Source of the DNA: Candidula unifasciata
Lineage: Eukaryota > Mollusca > Gastropoda > Stylommatophora > Geomitridae
Length of the DNA stretch: 64,000 nucleotides
Direction: 5' to 3'
Assembly (NCBI GenBank): GCA_905116865.2
Contig: CAJHNH020002531.1
Span: 40,309 to 104,308 of the forward strand
The position numbers and the translations under genes were made by a program. The notes under the pieces were generated by a model. That model did no database searches, was not told the DNA's origin, and was given only the letters and a program-made list of their open reading frames with translations. Below are positions 1 through 11,964 of this stretch, in pieces. Numbering within the stretch: the stretch's first letter is position 1; each line of letters starts with the position of its first letter.

Positions 1-539
1 AAAGTACATTCTACTTTATTACTTTATTAGCGTATCTATGACTCATGTGATCTTTTTGCTGGCTAGTAAATATTATCTCAAAGACTGACAGATGTGATCT
101 AAGATATGCTGCTGTCCTTTTTGCCACTGTCATTGTGACTGCTCGATCAAAATCTAAAAATCACGTTAAACAGAAACAATGTTAAATAAAAGACTAATAA
201 TATTATAAATAATTATATACATATATTAAATATTATATTATAATGAAATAGTTTTTGTAATATTATTATTTTATTTATAATATAAAAAAAAAAATATAAA
301 ATAGTTATGATTGTTATAATTATATACGCAATATCAAGAAGTCCAGGCATGTTGCGTGAAATTCTGTATGTGAGGGTCAATAGATAAAAAAATACCTACA
401 AAAAACAATTACTAATATTAAATTATAATTTATGCATTAGAAAAAGTTAAAAAGGTTGTAGATTAAAAAAATACAACATTAGCACGATGGCATTCAGTGA
501 ATTTCATTAATTTGTTTGATTAGTGAGTGCACTGTCTGT
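1..539. other. AT-rich sequence, no gene seen
   Basis: Very AT-rich sequence with runs of TA/ATT and A-tracts near 290. No reading frame, conserved motif or repeat family seen elsewhere in the window was recognised. It leads into a duplicated unit that starts near 540. Confidence 0.6.
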
Positions 540-1364
540 TCATTTGCAAAGCAAAAACCTGAAAAAAATTATTTAGCCATTTTCTAGCGTGTCAGAAAAT
601 CATCAAAATAATATATTCAGCTAATTAAATTTAGTAAAAGTAATAAAACTACAAAGATAAATTACTATTTTAACTTAAAATTGCATTATCTGAACAATAT
701 TTTGCTCCTATTATAAGCATTGTCAATATATAACAGACAGGCTCTTGTATTCACGCCGTCCGCCATTTTGTTTTACCCTAACTAATTCAACTAAATTCTA
801 CAAGACTGGATGCAGAAAAAATTTAATTCTGAAACTATTAAAGAACATATCTAACTGAAATTTTACATCTGTATGTAAAAATGGACGCTGAGTTTAATGA
901 TACCACAATAGAGATGATGGACAGCCTCAAAGAAAAAATATTAATAATCTGTGTTCAGTTTCCAAGCAAAAATCTGAAGAAATTATTCAGCCATTAGGTG
1001 TGTCAGAAAACTGATCATTATCATTTTGTAAGCTAATAAAATTCAGAAAAAGTAATAAACATACAAAGATAAATTACTATTTCAACTTAAAATTGTATTA
1101 TCTGAACATTAATTTACTCCTATTATAAGCATTGTCAATATATAACAGACACGCTTTTGTATTCACGCCGTCCGCCATTTTGTTTTAACCTAACTAATTC
1201 AACTAAATTTTACAATACTGGATGCAGAAAAAATTTAATTCTGAAACTATTAAAGAACATATCTAACTGAAATTTTACATCTGTATGTAAAAATGGACGC
1301 AGAGTTCAATATTACCACAATAGAGATTATGGAAAGCCTAAAAAAAAAGATATTGAAGAATTTA
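540..1364 (+). repeat. 412-bp direct tandem duplication with promoter-like leader and start codon
   Basis: Two diverged copies (about 540-951 and 952-1363) are offset by 412 bp: ATTACTATTT occurs at 661 and 1073, and ATGGACGC at 881 and 1293. Each copy carries a CCGCCATTTTG box, which resembles a YY1/initiator-type site, about 115 bp before an ATG. Both ATGs open a related peptide starting MDAEFN (38 codons at 881-997; 63 codons at 1293-1484). The differences between the copies are mostly substitutions that keep the first ~20 residues similar. This could be the 5' leader of an unidentified mobile element or a decayed host first exon. No family was recognised. Confidence 0.8.
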
Positions 1365-1792
1365 CTAGCCCTAATCCAAATTACAAAATACTTTTTAGTG
1401 AGTAAACGTCTTTTCCAAAAACACATGCTATTCAGCAGTCTGACATCTGCTACAGGTATCGCGCGTGTTCGGATTCGTTTCTGAACAGCCAGTATTGAGT
1501 AACTCGGGTTTTTATAGTGACTAGTATGGAAACGCTTGAAATTCAGGGACAGGAAGTCCCTTGCGTTACCAAGCAAATCCATTTCCGGTTTAATTGTTTA
1601 CATTCCATAACAACGAAATCGCTAAGAGTAATATATATAGTACACACAATGAATACACACACTCAAACTACTGATTGTCCATCTAATTATAACTTATTAG
1701 TAATAATATTACTACTTCTGTTGGCAACAGTGTCGCTGTCTCCGTCTTTTAGCATATCTGAGCCCTATCTCAACTTTTCCTTAAGTAAAGAC
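1365..1792. other. No recognisable gene
   Basis: This stretch contains the rest of the second MDAEFN-type frame (to 1484) and a 92-codon frame at 1517-1795 with a hydrophobic stretch. Neither has a recognisable domain or splice context, so I do not call a gene. Confidence 0.5.
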
Positions 1793-2010
1793 TAAAGTAA
1801 AGGACCATTTTAGGGCTAGACCTATATTTTATAGACCAATCGGCACAAGATGGATTATGAGGTCAGCATAATTCCGGTCGCCTTTACTTCCCATGACTGC
1901 ACCCGGTACCCACTCATTCTCAAGGCTGGGTCGACCTGGGAGCCAAGGTCATCTTTGAAAAAAGTCAGGCTCTACCAGGGAGCGAACCCAGGAAACTTTT
2001 CCATACAGCA
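1793..2010 (-). repeat. Dispersed SINE-like repeat, family D, copy 1
   Basis: This copy begins with a GTAAAG-like edge and runs through 'tagaccaatcggcac', 'ggctgggtcgacctggg' and a B-box-like 'gggagcgaacccagg'. The same words recur at 28065-28185, 30245-30370, 52380-52580 and 62640-62815, on both strands. A B-box at one end suggests a tRNA-derived SINE. That is inference from the motif; the copies themselves are seen directly. Confidence 0.7.
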
Positions 2011-3689
2011 GGACTGTTTAACTTAGTTTACTCAAAGGGGCTAAACTCGAAAATGTGGATCGTCAGGAGTCGGAGGCTGGAGCCTCTGAATGAAAGATCG
2101 TTAATACAGTTATTCAGTATAGTTGGCAGTAATCCGCTGACCACTTGCTGCTTTGACTGGCCAGATTTCGCCCCCAGGCCACCAGTTGAATAGCACTGAC
2201 CTACAGTATGGTTTTAAACTTGTCTTAGTTTTAAAACAGTGTTTCAGTCTGCAGTGTCATATTCACAGTTTACAATTATGACCTTACATTGGTCCGTCTT
2301 GTACTCTGTTCCCATTCACTCCCTGTATGTATACACAGTTTCTACCTCTCTGTCATGTCATTGTGTGTGAGGCTTAAATATTTGTTTAATGGCAAAATGA
2401 GGTTTTATAATGGTGAGATAATTTATGGGCAGACGTGCAAACATGTACAGTGATGCGGTCACCATCTAGAAAGAAAAGGCCAGTCCCAGATGTCAATGTA
2501 CACAGATATCTGCAGTAGTAAACCTCAAGGGCTGGAAATGCTCAAGAAGAAGAAGAAGACCTGAACTTGCTTTGGATAGGATCTGTGACATTGTGTCACA
2601 TGTTAAGCATGTAGCATAATAAACAACACTAGACATTGTTACCACTGTCACAGTATGAGCTGCTGAAGAGATTTGGATACCATCATTCCAACTGTCATTA
2701 TTGTCATCACTAAAGACACTCAGACATCATTGGTGTGGTGATTCCGGTCGCAGGCATGAGTGAAAGTTTGTGCTGTACATTAGGCCTGCTGGCTGGAGGT
2801 TAAATGTCTTCAGCAACCCAAGCTATGACTGTAGTAATAATGGTATTTGAGTGTCTTAAGCAAGTCATACTAAAACAGTTCTACTGATGGTGTCTGAATC
2901 TCTGTATATTAGGAAATTATATGTACTTTACCTTGGGCCAGCAGACTGTTGGTGTTACCGATCTTCATGCAAGACTCCTGCCACGCTTCCTCATCATGTG
3001 CTACGGAAAATGCCTAAATCGATCGGACAGTGAATATCTGAGGTAATAGCCCGCAGAGATGCAGTGCCCTGAAATCCTCTTGCACTCATGCTGTGATGAT
3101 AACTTATATTGAAAACTCACTAGGAACATGAGTGAAGTCTATGAGTGTATCCTGCTAACTGACAAAGTCAGGTTCAAATGTCTATCGTCTAAAGGTCTTA
3201 CTATATGACAAACCTTGTTTCTAACATCTGTCGACCAAGAATCCTACCTGAGGGCTGCTTGGGTTTAAATGTTCATCCTTCGAGTATCCTACTGTACGAG
3301 AGCAAAGATTCAAAAGTCTCTCACTCAAAGACCCTGCTTCATGGCACAAAAGGTTCAAATATCCGCCACCATAGGCCAGGCTCATACTAGTATTGGACAT
3401 TCAGGGCAGCTAGGTCTTAAAGTTGCTTCCTGGAAATGCTGCAGAAGGGGTCCTAGGGCATGCATGTAAAAGTTGGGAAAGAGAGAAATCTAAGATGCTG
3501 AGAAATTCAGGTGAATATTTATGCAGGGAGTCAGCAGACAGCTACCTGGAGATCCCTAAAGGGTGCAACCTGTCATGAATAACAGGCTTGGTATATGGAT
3601 GGGGGGTTAACGAGAAATGTGCAGGACATGACGATTGCTTGAGTGATCCACTACCAGGGCAACATGTATCAGCTCTTTACAGCTGCCAT
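2011..3689. other. Intergenic, no gene; short GAA tail and one diverged 50-bp repeat unit
   Basis: No coding signal was recognised. A short (AAG)n run at 2549-2561 resembles the GAA-rich 3' tails of repeat family F. A diverged unit at about 2690-2735 matches the 50-bp tandem array that starts near 3690. Short open frames at 3205-3470 look like chance. Confidence 0.5.
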
Positions 3690-4112
3690 AAGTTGATTAA
3701 GACACTGAGATGCCATCATTACAACTGTCATGGTTTGGGTTGCCTAATAAGACACTCAGACATCATCATCATAACTGTCATGGTTTGGGTTGCTTAATAA
3801 GACATTCAGACATCATCATCATAACTGTCATGGTTTGGGTTGCTAGAGACTCTTAGACAACATCATTACAACTGTCATGGTTTGGGTTGCTTAATAAGAC
3901 ACTCAGACACCACCATCATATCTGACATGGTTTGGGCTGCTGAAGACACTCAGACACCATCGTAACAACTGTCATGGTTTGAGTTGCCGAAGACACTCAG
4001 ACACCATCATCACATCTGACATGATTTGGGTTGCCAAATAAGACACTTGAACACCGTAATCACAACCGTCATGGTTTGGGTTGCTTAAGACACTCAGACA
4101 CCATCATTACAA
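3690..4112 (+). repeat. 50-bp tandem repeat array
   Basis: About eight imperfect units carry 'aactgtcatggtttgggttg' followed by 'gacactcagacatcatcat'. The spacing is exactly 50 bp near 3723, 3773 and 3823, then varies by indels. It is a minisatellite with no coding potential. Confidence 0.85.
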
Positions 4113-4129
4113 ATACATTATCACATCCC

Positions 4130-4266
4130 ATTGTGGGACGCACTATTTCGTTAATTAAAAGCCCCACTCAGCCTGTAGCCCTTACATAACCTAACAGTTA
4201 AACTGGGTTTCTGTGACTTGTGCCTGGGTGATCCTCATCTGATGGTGGCACTTTGTACGGTTAAAC
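4130..4266 (+). repeat. Dispersed repeat family G, copy 1
   Basis: Matches 50255-50400 across 'tgtgggacgca', 'aagcccca' and 'gatggtggcactttgt'. Two diverged copies are present in the window. The class is unknown; length and spread suggest a SINE or MITE. Confidence 0.65.
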
Positions 4267-5204
4267 AAGACACTCAGACACCATCATTACCATCCTTGAA
4301 AATACGCAGTAGTTGGTGTTTGCCTTGGTTTAGACAAAGTAGGGATCATTTATTGACCCATGCAGTAACCCAGTAGACCCGAAAACCACTTATGACATCG
4401 TTGTCTGTGAACTTGTCTTCTTCTTTAAGGTGTTAAAGTGCGTTTAATATTGAAATCCTCATTTTCCCACGGGATGAAGATGCCAGTTGATAGAAAGCAG
4501 ACATGCGTTAAACTTGGCTGTTTCATTTAGCCGCATTCGTATTTTCACATGCCAGGTTATTCAACACAGAGCGGCATTATGCACAATACAGCAGCATGTT
4601 TGAATGGACTTTTCTTTGACAGCGCACCGACTCCTTGGCAAGCCGCCGCAGCAAGTGAACACATAGGGCCACATGTGCAAATTCTTTGTCAGTCGTTTTA
4701 CTTCAGTAGTCTAGCGACAAGTGGCACTCGCTGTGCGAGTGTTGACAACTGCGACAGAGCGGCTCAACGATACAGCGAGGAGAATCAAGACCGTCTTCAG
4801 TATTGTAGAATGTTGACGGTCATGGGAGAATGTTTTGAGGCTGGAAACGAAGGACCGGAGTTTACGTTCGCAATGTTGAGAACTGGGCATACACATTTGT
4901 CTGATATACTGGGAACGAAGGAACGGAGTTTAGCAGGGTTGAGAAGTGGGCATACAGATTCGTGGGGGGGGGGGGGGGGGGTGACCTGGAACAGATTCTT
5001 TGCCATTATTTCCAATAAGAAAAAATGGTGTGTAACTTGAAACGTTTGAAATTCGATCGTCAACTCGGAACGGGTTATGTTCGAATTCCGAGATACCATT
5101 GTGTTTGGCCAGGTCCTCCTTTATATAACTAGAGGAGAGTTTGGCCTTCTCTCCAATATGGGTTAGTAGTAGAGGAAACCAAACTACTGGACGTAAAGTT
5201 GCCT
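4267..5204. other. No gene; 57-60 bp duplication and G-tract
   Basis: A 163-codon frame at 4549-5040 has no recognisable domain. Part of it is a local duplication ('aacgaaggaccggag' near 4847 and 'aacgaaggaacggag' near 4914, each followed by a 'gggcataca' word), and it ends in a G homopolymer (about 4964-4981). I see no evidence that it is a gene. Confidence 0.5.
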
Positions 5205-5290
5205 AAAGAAACCAAACAGCTACGGGCTGCTGGAGATGGTTCTGCAACGTCCTGTAAAGGATACGCAAATAACCTTTTAATAGAGGAAAC
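5205..5290 (+). repeat. Dispersed repeat family K, copy 1
   Basis: Shares 'gggctgctgga' and 'ggttctgcaacgt' plus 'ctgtaaagga' with 10100-10170. The second copy is preceded by a B-box-like 'cgggttcgatccc', which suggests a tRNA-derived SINE. Confidence 0.6.
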
Positions 5291-6283
5291 AAGCTCAACT
5301 GGCAAGCATACTGCAAACAGTGAATATGACAAAGACTTGTCCTTTGAAACTGGAATATCGTTTAGTTTATATCAGTCATGTATAATCGCGTCATCGCCGC
5401 GTGGATGGTAGATCTGTGGTGCGCCAGCTGTTGTTTGCCCTCCCCTATGTGGGTACACTGGTATTTCTCCTTATCCTCGCTGATTAGTACGCTGGTGTCA
5501 CCGTTTGCTTTTTATAGGCACGCATGTGGGTTTCAACAAGGTGGATCACAGTTGTTTATGACATGGTTAGATAGTTTTCTGCAGCCAGAGGCAAATGAAT
5601 CTATGGTTCTGGCGCCCATGTTTTTATATAGGTCCGATTGCTAATTGGCACTGGATTGGTATTGTAGTGAATAGCACACTATCCGTCTTTACTTCCCGTG
5701 ACATTTTTCCTTTACATACTGTATACTGAGTCAGTCTGGTATTTTTATAGGCTTTTAAGTTAATTTAACTCATGGTATTTGTCTGGTCAGAACTTTATCT
5801 TCGATTTTTAAACTGTTTCCTAAAACGTTAAAAGCCAGTTTGCATTGTCAGAAGTGTATGACATTATCTGTCATTCAATATTCTACATAGTAATTGGTTA
5901 AACAGTTATTACGAGAGCCCCATGCTTTTATTAATCGTGTTATAAAATTAATTTTATGATGATAATTATTATGAGACGTTAGAGTGTTCCGCTCACGAAT
6001 GGTAGGACATAGATTCTTTTCCCGGATGCTGTTGGGAGTGTACATAATTACTTAATGGGCGCCGAATATATATATATATATATACTCAAGAGAGTTTAAA
6101 CGTTGGAAAGGGGCACGCTTCATCCCGCTTTCACATTTTCAGAAGGGATTGGGTGCAAGGGGGCTAAACCGCAAGATTTCTGCATCTCACCGGTAAAGTG
6201 TATGTCTCCTACTCACCCTCATCTTCCCTGTTGTTTCGACACAAACGTGTGTGTGTGTGTGATCTCAGCATCCTATCACACAC
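5291..6283. other. No gene recognised; short TA microsatellite
   Basis: Contains a (TA)n run at about 6066-6084 and a GT run near 6249-6262. The open frame at 5378-5644 has no domain or splice support. Confidence 0.5.
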
Positions 6284-6490
6284 GCTCACACGTCCACGCA
6301 CACACCTCTGCACGTCCGCGCACACACCTTTGCATGTCCACGCACACACCTCCTCACGTCCACGCACACACCTCTGCACGTCCAGGCACACACCTCCTCA
6401 CGTCCACGCACATACCTCTGCACGTCCACGCACATACCTCTGCACGTCCGCGCACACACCTCTGCACGTTCACGCACATACCCGCACGAC
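6284..6490 (+). repeat. 22-bp tandem repeat array
   Basis: About nine units of 'cacacctctgcacgtccacgca' with small variants. 22 bp is not a multiple of three, so the open frames across it (6103-6639 and the minus-strand frames at 6209-6477) are by-products of low complexity. Confidence 0.85.
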
Positions 6491-7079
6491 TGATCTACAT
6501 TAGTTCGTGCTCTGAAAGCAGCGTTGTTGCAGTCTCTACAGTGTTTTTGTTTATTGTGGATTGTTATCTGTGTTTCTCACGTACTGGTGGCAACAACTAT
6601 TTTGTTGACATTCCTTACTTGTTTTGTATGACAACCTGATGCGTTTCTCGTCCAGACATGCATACGGTTCACATCAAAGCTTCTCGTGTTGAGGACTGTA
6701 GCGCTCCTTCAGCTTCTACATTTATATTGACCATCTTCTTCTTGTTCATGTTCTTCTTCCTCAAGCCCGCGCTGTGTGGTGTTGAATGTATCGTCTGTGT
6801 AGAACCTTCTATCCCGTGTACCGTATTTTTTTATATTCCCCCCCCCCCCCCTCTCCGTTCAGTGATGCCAAAATCTCTTTAACATCTTTTTAGTTTACAG
6901 ACCCAGGTTGCACTCCCCAGCAGGGTGGTGGAATTGTTTCCTTCTCGCGGGCAAACAAAATCCTTGCATGCACAGTCAGGGACAAATGCAGTAGCCACTC
7001 CAAGACCTCAAGTCCATTTCTACGCATCACTAAAACATATAAAAATAGTAGTTCTTTTACGTTTCCTCCTTCTTCACTT
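6491..7079. other. No gene recognised
   Basis: Contains a C homopolymer near 6839-6850. The short frames seen (for example 6658-6882) lack any recognisable domain. A truncated LINE begins at about 7080. Confidence 0.5.
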
Positions 7080-8537
7080 CTCCTCCCACATACCTAGGAG
7101 TCACATTTGATGACAGGTCGACATGGAGAAAACATATCAACAAGGCAGCAACCAAAGCCAGGAGGAAGACAGCAATTCTAAGAAAACTAAGTGGAACCAC
7201 ATGGGGAGCAGATGGGAAAATACTCAATAAAGTGTACAAGCAGAGCATACTTCCACACTTGGAATATGGGTCAACTGCATGGTGTTCAGCATCTATTACT
7301 ACATTAAAGGAGTTAGACAAAGTGCAAAATCAAGCGCTCAGAGTCATCACAGGAGGGATTAAATCAACTCCCATATTAGAAATGGAGAAAGCTGGGAAAA
7401 CACAGGCACTGAGAGAACGCAGAGATACAAAGTTGCAAATACAAGCTGAAAAGTTCCTCAGTATGCCAGATCACCCGATGGAAAATAGATTTAAGAACCT
7501 AGCCTTGGGACGGTTAAAAAGAAGCAGCTTTATACACCAAGCAAAAAGAATATGTAGACAAACTCCTGACCTTCCAGAAATTGGCTGCCCACTTAAAAGT
7601 ATTCCGGAACAAACCCCATGGAGAGAAAAATGTAAACTAACGGTACAAATCCAGACAAATGTGAAAGGGATATTTGACAAGAAAGAGCAAGATAGTGTAC
7701 AACGCAGAATGGCCACCCTCAGTTATATTGATGAAGAATACCCACAAGAACAATGGGTCAGAGTCTATACAGATGGGTCAGCAGAAAGTGCAGTTAGAAA
7801 TAGTGGTGCTGGAGTGTACATCGAATTCCCAGATGGTACTAGGGATAAGTCCAGCGTACCAACCGGGAAGTACTGCCATAACTATGATGCGAAACCCAGG
7901 CTATTAAGATAGCTACAGAGAAAAACTGCTAAATACCAACCTTGGCTTACAGTATGTTTAATGCTCACAGATGCTAAATCAGTACTTGAAGCACTCCCTA
8001 CCAGAATTGCAAACAATGCTGACACAACTCAGCGCTCAGCGAAGAGTCGTAATGCAGTGGATACCGTCTCATTGTGGAGTGCCTGGAAATGAGAAAGCTG
8101 ATCAACTGGCTTTTAGGTTACGAAAAAAAGAGCAGCCAGATGTACCAGCACATACCACCAAAGAAAAGAATAATTAAATCGATCAGGAAACCACCAGCCC
8201 CAGGACGACTATTTTACTTATGGACAGACCAGAACAAGTCATTATCTTCCGCCTCAGAACAGGGCACAACCGATCAGTAACCACATGTACAGAAAAATTC
8301 AAGATAGGTGTACAGCCATGTGCACCTGTGGAAAGCCCCAGACCGCAGAGCATGTACTCCAGGACTGCACCGATTTTGACACATTAAGGCAAACCTTTTG
8401 GCCAGAAAGAACAACAGTGGAACGTAAACTCTATGGACCACTGAATGAACTAACAACGACAGTGAAATTTATACAAGAGACAAAACTGCTGATAAAGATA
8501 ACTTATTTCAGGCGAACGAAAGAAGAAGAAGAAGACT
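7080..8537 (+). mobile_element. 5'-truncated non-LTR retrotransposon with RNase H domain (decayed)
   Basis: From 7085 one frame encodes a YLGV...D stretch typical of the region just after the RT palm, then 'ILPHLEYGSTAWC' and 'VQNQALRVITGG'. An RNase H domain follows, starting at 'VYTDGSA' (~7765-7785). The frame breaks by a one-base indel near 7890. The RNase H end ('QWIPSHCGVPGNEKADQLA', 8057-8113) and a Cys/His C-terminal motif ('CTCG..QTAEHVLQDC', 8320-8370) are in other frames. A (GAA)n-like tail lies at about 8518-8536. The RT palm and endonuclease are absent. LINEs carrying RNase H are known from I-type groups; clade assignment is inference. Confidence 0.85.
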
Positions 8538-9064
8538 TCTCCTCCAGCATTCCTGTGGTTTTCATATTCTGCACCCCATCCTCAGTTTTCTGTTGTTTTA
8601 AAATCAAAATGCGCAAAAAAATGTTTGTCTTCTGTTTCAGGTGAGGGTCTGAATTTCTGTTTTGGGTTCAGTTCTTTTAAAGTATAGCCGAGTATCATTG
8701 AATTATTCCGTGTCCGCGAGAGCCCTCTAAACGCTGCTGCTGGGGATGATTAAACGGGTCTCAAGTTTTGAGGAAGGGAGACTCCCAGCTGCCACTGCAT
8801 GCCGTAGAGTGTGGACTGTGCAGCAGAATTTTCTCAGGAGGCAAACATTTTGACAATATGGATGGACTGGGTCCAGAGGCATGAACATACTTAGTTAGTT
8901 AGTCGACAGATTATCCTCATTGCACGCCGAACCACGCAGTACATAAGTACTTGGATTTCGTCCTCGGTGAATCCCGCAGCAGTGTAGCGGCTGACGACAC
9001 CTGTCATCTATTTGTTTATTATTACTTTTTGCCTACCCACGTATTGTTCTAGTTTGGCAACACC
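8538..9064. other. No gene recognised
   Basis: Between two LINE remnants. No open frame, repeat copy or motif was identified. Confidence 0.4.
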
Positions 9065-9400
9065 TGTTATTTAACTTGCTGCTCTTGCAGTATGACCATG
9101 GTTGCAGATTCACAGTTCTCAATTTGTTCACGCAAACGTCTCAACTCTTTTAGGGCATTCAGTATATCAGCCTGGTCCATGGCTTGTCCGGCTTTCACAG
9201 AAGCCTTACCCGCAAGTCTATCAGCTTGCTCATTTCCTTGTACTCCCACATGTCCTGGCCGAGAATGAAACTAATCCTTGTCAGCCGTGAATGCTGTAAA
9301 GCCACCAACCCTTGCCTTCGGATTAAGCCCTTCTCTTATCTTCCTGAGCATACTAATCGAGCCACTGAGTTAGCATGCTGCACTGAAAGTCTGTGTCTAT
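9065..9400 (-). mobile_element. RNase H remnant of a non-LTR retrotransposon
   Basis: Reading the minus strand from about 9290 to 9067 gives 'GVQGNEQADRLAGKA', the C-terminal RNase H signature (GNE.AD.LA), followed by a short charged helix. Upstream minus-strand sequence to about 9400 looks like further decayed RNase H, with stops and frame changes. It is a second, independent RNH-bearing LINE fragment, opposite in orientation to the one at 7080-8537. Confidence 0.65.
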
Positions 9401-9854
9401 AGCCATGTTACATCTACATCAAAGTCCTCAACTTTCCTTTTTCCCTCCTTGCTTGACATGAGCGTACTCTGTGTCCTGTCTAATCCAACGGTTAAATGAT
9501 GCTGTATCCAGACAAGTGCCAATGGTGTTCGTTTCTCTTGTTCATGAATATCACAATATAAATGACCCATCTTATATTTCCCGAGGAAGTGCTGGTACAG
9601 TAACACGATAACCTTCTGCATAGTTATAAACTAGCTATATGACACAATAACTTTACACTAGTTTGTGGAATGCGCCCTTGACTAAACAACCTTGACCGGC
9701 GTCTTATTTTGTTTGGCTTCAGATCAAAGTGCGAGTTTGCATCATGAAATTTTTTTTTTTTTTTGGGGGGGGGTGGTAAACCAGTTATATATCCCCGTGT
9801 GGGTTCCTGTGGAGGGAGGGGGGGGGGGAGGAGCAGCAGTCTACATACAAATGG
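9401..9854. other. Decayed sequence with G-tracts
   Basis: The minus strand at 9397-9621 is open for 74 codons and may be more of the LINE remnant, but no diagnostic motif is visible. T and G homopolymers lie at 9749-9776 and 9813-9828. Confidence 0.35.
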
Positions 9855-10010
9855 GAGATTGCCACTGGAGCTATGGAGTACGTGTTTTGTGTGACGTTAT
9901 CGATACGCGGCTAGCCCTTCCGCGGAGAGAGAGAGAGAGAGAGAGAGAGCGTCACATGGAATAAAACGCAGTAGATCCTATTGACTTCAGATTACAACTA
10001 GAATATAATA
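9855..10010 (+). repeat. Dispersed repeat family M, copy 1
   Basis: Shares 'cgtgttttgtgtgacg', a GA run and 'atggaataaaacgcagt' with 36340-36490. The copy at 36228-36490 is longer and starts with a tRNA-like A-box, so this is probably the 3' part of a tRNA-derived SINE. Confidence 0.6.
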
Positions 10011-10029
10011 CACTGGATTTACCTTTTGC

Positions 10030-10170
10030 CGTATGCGAACTCTTCGTAATGCCGGGGTGCCGGGTTCGATCCCATTTCGGGCCATGCGCCTTGCGTTGGT
10101 TGCAAGGGCAAACAACAGCCAGGGGCTGCTGGAGGTTGGTTCTGCAACGTTCTGTAAAGGAATCGCAACT
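10030..10170 (+). repeat. Dispersed repeat family K, copy 2, with B-box
   Basis: Carries a B-box-like 'cgggttcgatccc' at about 10058-10070, then the 'ctgctggaggttggttctgcaacgt' block shared with 5205-5290. Confidence 0.6.
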
Positions 10171-10664
10171 ATCTAACCTAATATTATTACCATCATGTGA
10201 TGCATACTTTTCCGAAAACTAGTTACATGTTCTTTAAATGTTGAGAAACAGTTTCCGCCAGCACATATAACGGGAGCAGTGATGCGTGTCCGAAAATAAA
10301 CCCTGTTTACATCCAGATCGTTTCACAAACGCGCCAGGAATCTAATCTCGACGTCGTATCAAGTAGTAATGGCGGAAATGTCAGAAAACGTTTAACCGAC
10401 CTCCCGAAATGTTTGCTACTTTTGTGGACCATGAAGTTGTTTCTCCTGTGATTTCTCAGGCATTTAAGTTCGTTCAGTTTCAACATGTTGTGTCTTCGTT
10501 GGTTACCTCAGATATCATGTTCTGGGCTGCACATTGTCTTCCATTTCATTTAACACACTCGTTTTCTTAATGTGTGTCCCCACTCGGTTAAACGATATTA
10601 ATGCGGATTAAGAAAATTGTGAGTGGTCTGTTGCAACTGATTTTTTTTTCTCAAATATGCGGTG
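10171..10664. other. CpG-containing unique sequence, no gene called
   Basis: Relatively CpG-rich compared with its surroundings ('cgacgtcgtatc' near 10350). It contains 'aatggcggaaatg' (10369-10381), but that start codon meets a stop after eight codons and no donor follows. It could be a promoter region; nothing more can be supported. Confidence 0.3.
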
Positions 10665-10915
10665 CTTGTGCGATTAATTGCGTGTGCAACTACTGATACA
10701 TTTTAACTGCTGTTTCCGTCGACGGCGAACTGCATTTTTAGTTTCGGACTGTATTTGTAAGCACCTCGACTGCTGCCTTATGCATTTAATGCGCGTGTAT
10801 GCTGCTAGGTTTACTAAAACTGCAGTCTGTGCCTTTTTTTTCCTCTTCACACAAGGGGCAGTGATAAACATTCTGTGTGGTTTCCTTGACACAGGAACGG
10901 AACAACGGTGGGGGA
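10665..10915 (+). repeat. Dispersed repeat family J, copy 1 (partial)
   Basis: Shares 'gaactgcattt...aatgcg.gtgtatgct' and 'gataaacattctg' with the longer copies at 30890-31410 (same strand) and 11965-12440 (opposite strand). This copy is more diverged. No protein domain was identified. Confidence 0.7.
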
Positions 10916-11525
10916 GAAAGAGGGGGGGGGGGGTTATTGACCTGTGTGGTATGGGGGGGGGTACACACCGTTAGACCACAGACGTTTCTTTACTACAGCA
11001 TATCTTACCATTATCATTATCTCCTGACGGTGTATTTGCATCAGTCAACGTAGAGTTGACAGATGCTTCAATCTCGAACGACTACTAGTGATGAAAATCT
11101 GCCACTTTCCCTCTAAGCTGAGAAACAAGAAGACAGGTTGTGGTTAGGCTTGGTTTTGGTTTAGAACCCCTTCCCCCTACTAAATTGACGCATTGCCAAA
11201 CAAAACAAAAAATCAGTGCTTGTGCTATGACACTGATGGACAGTTGTAACGTCTACACTATTCCATAATGATGAACACTACCCCAAGATAGTCAAAGTAA
11301 AACGATAGCAGTTAGAGAGACTCCACGCTAGTTATCTGCGAACTTAGTTACTCAAAACAGTCTCATGATAACACGACATTCCACAGATGCTTGCAAACTG
11401 GACACGTGAGGTTTGGGCAAGTTGGTTGACAACATATTTCATTTGGTTATCAAGTGATGGTTTACTGAAAGTACGCATGTTTGTTTGCCGAACAATGAAA
11501 GTTAAATTACTATTAGATAGGCTTC

Positions 11526-11790
11526 CCCTCCTTGTATGGGTTCCGGGGCCCTGTTGTGTGGGTGGGGGATGAAGAATAGACCCACTGCCCCTAACAAGCA
11601 TGTCGTAAAAATCGACTAATTAGGAGTGTTTTCTTCGAAGTTGGAGTGCATGTGCCTGAGAGGCAAGGAACTAGAGTCTGCATTACAAATAAGTCAGATC
11701 TCTGAAACGGATGTGCGCGCCAAACTTCTGAAGAACCACATCTCAGGCCTGGCCTCTGAGTTAAAGAACTGATTGTCCAGGAGTGTTTAC
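11526..11790 (+). repeat. SINE-like repeat family F, copy 1
   Basis: Begins at 'ttgtatgggttccggggccc', contains a G-rich stretch, then 'gacccactgcccctaacaagcatgtc' and 'gcctgagaggcaaggaac'. This family is the most abundant in the window, with about ten copies on both strands. Several other copies end in a (GAA)n-type tail. Confidence 0.75.
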
Positions 11791-11964
11791 TCCTTATGTT
11801 ATGTTTTCACGACTGACGTCACTCCACATTGGCCATTCCCACGTGCTAAGTCCTTAGATGCAGCAGCCATTCCAAGGCACCTCTAACATAACATAACCCT
11901 TGACCCATTAGGGTGGTGGAGGTGTATTGATGGAAGCACTACCACATAGTCTGGTCTAATAGTC
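11791..11964. other. Spacer between repeats F and J
   Basis: No feature recognised. Confidence 0.4.

Noticed and set aside
4549..5040. 163-codon plus-strand frame
   Set aside because: No domain or splice support; includes a local duplication and a G homopolymer.
6103..6639. 178-codon plus-strand frame
   Set aside because: Centre is the 22-bp array; flanks have no recognisable protein features.
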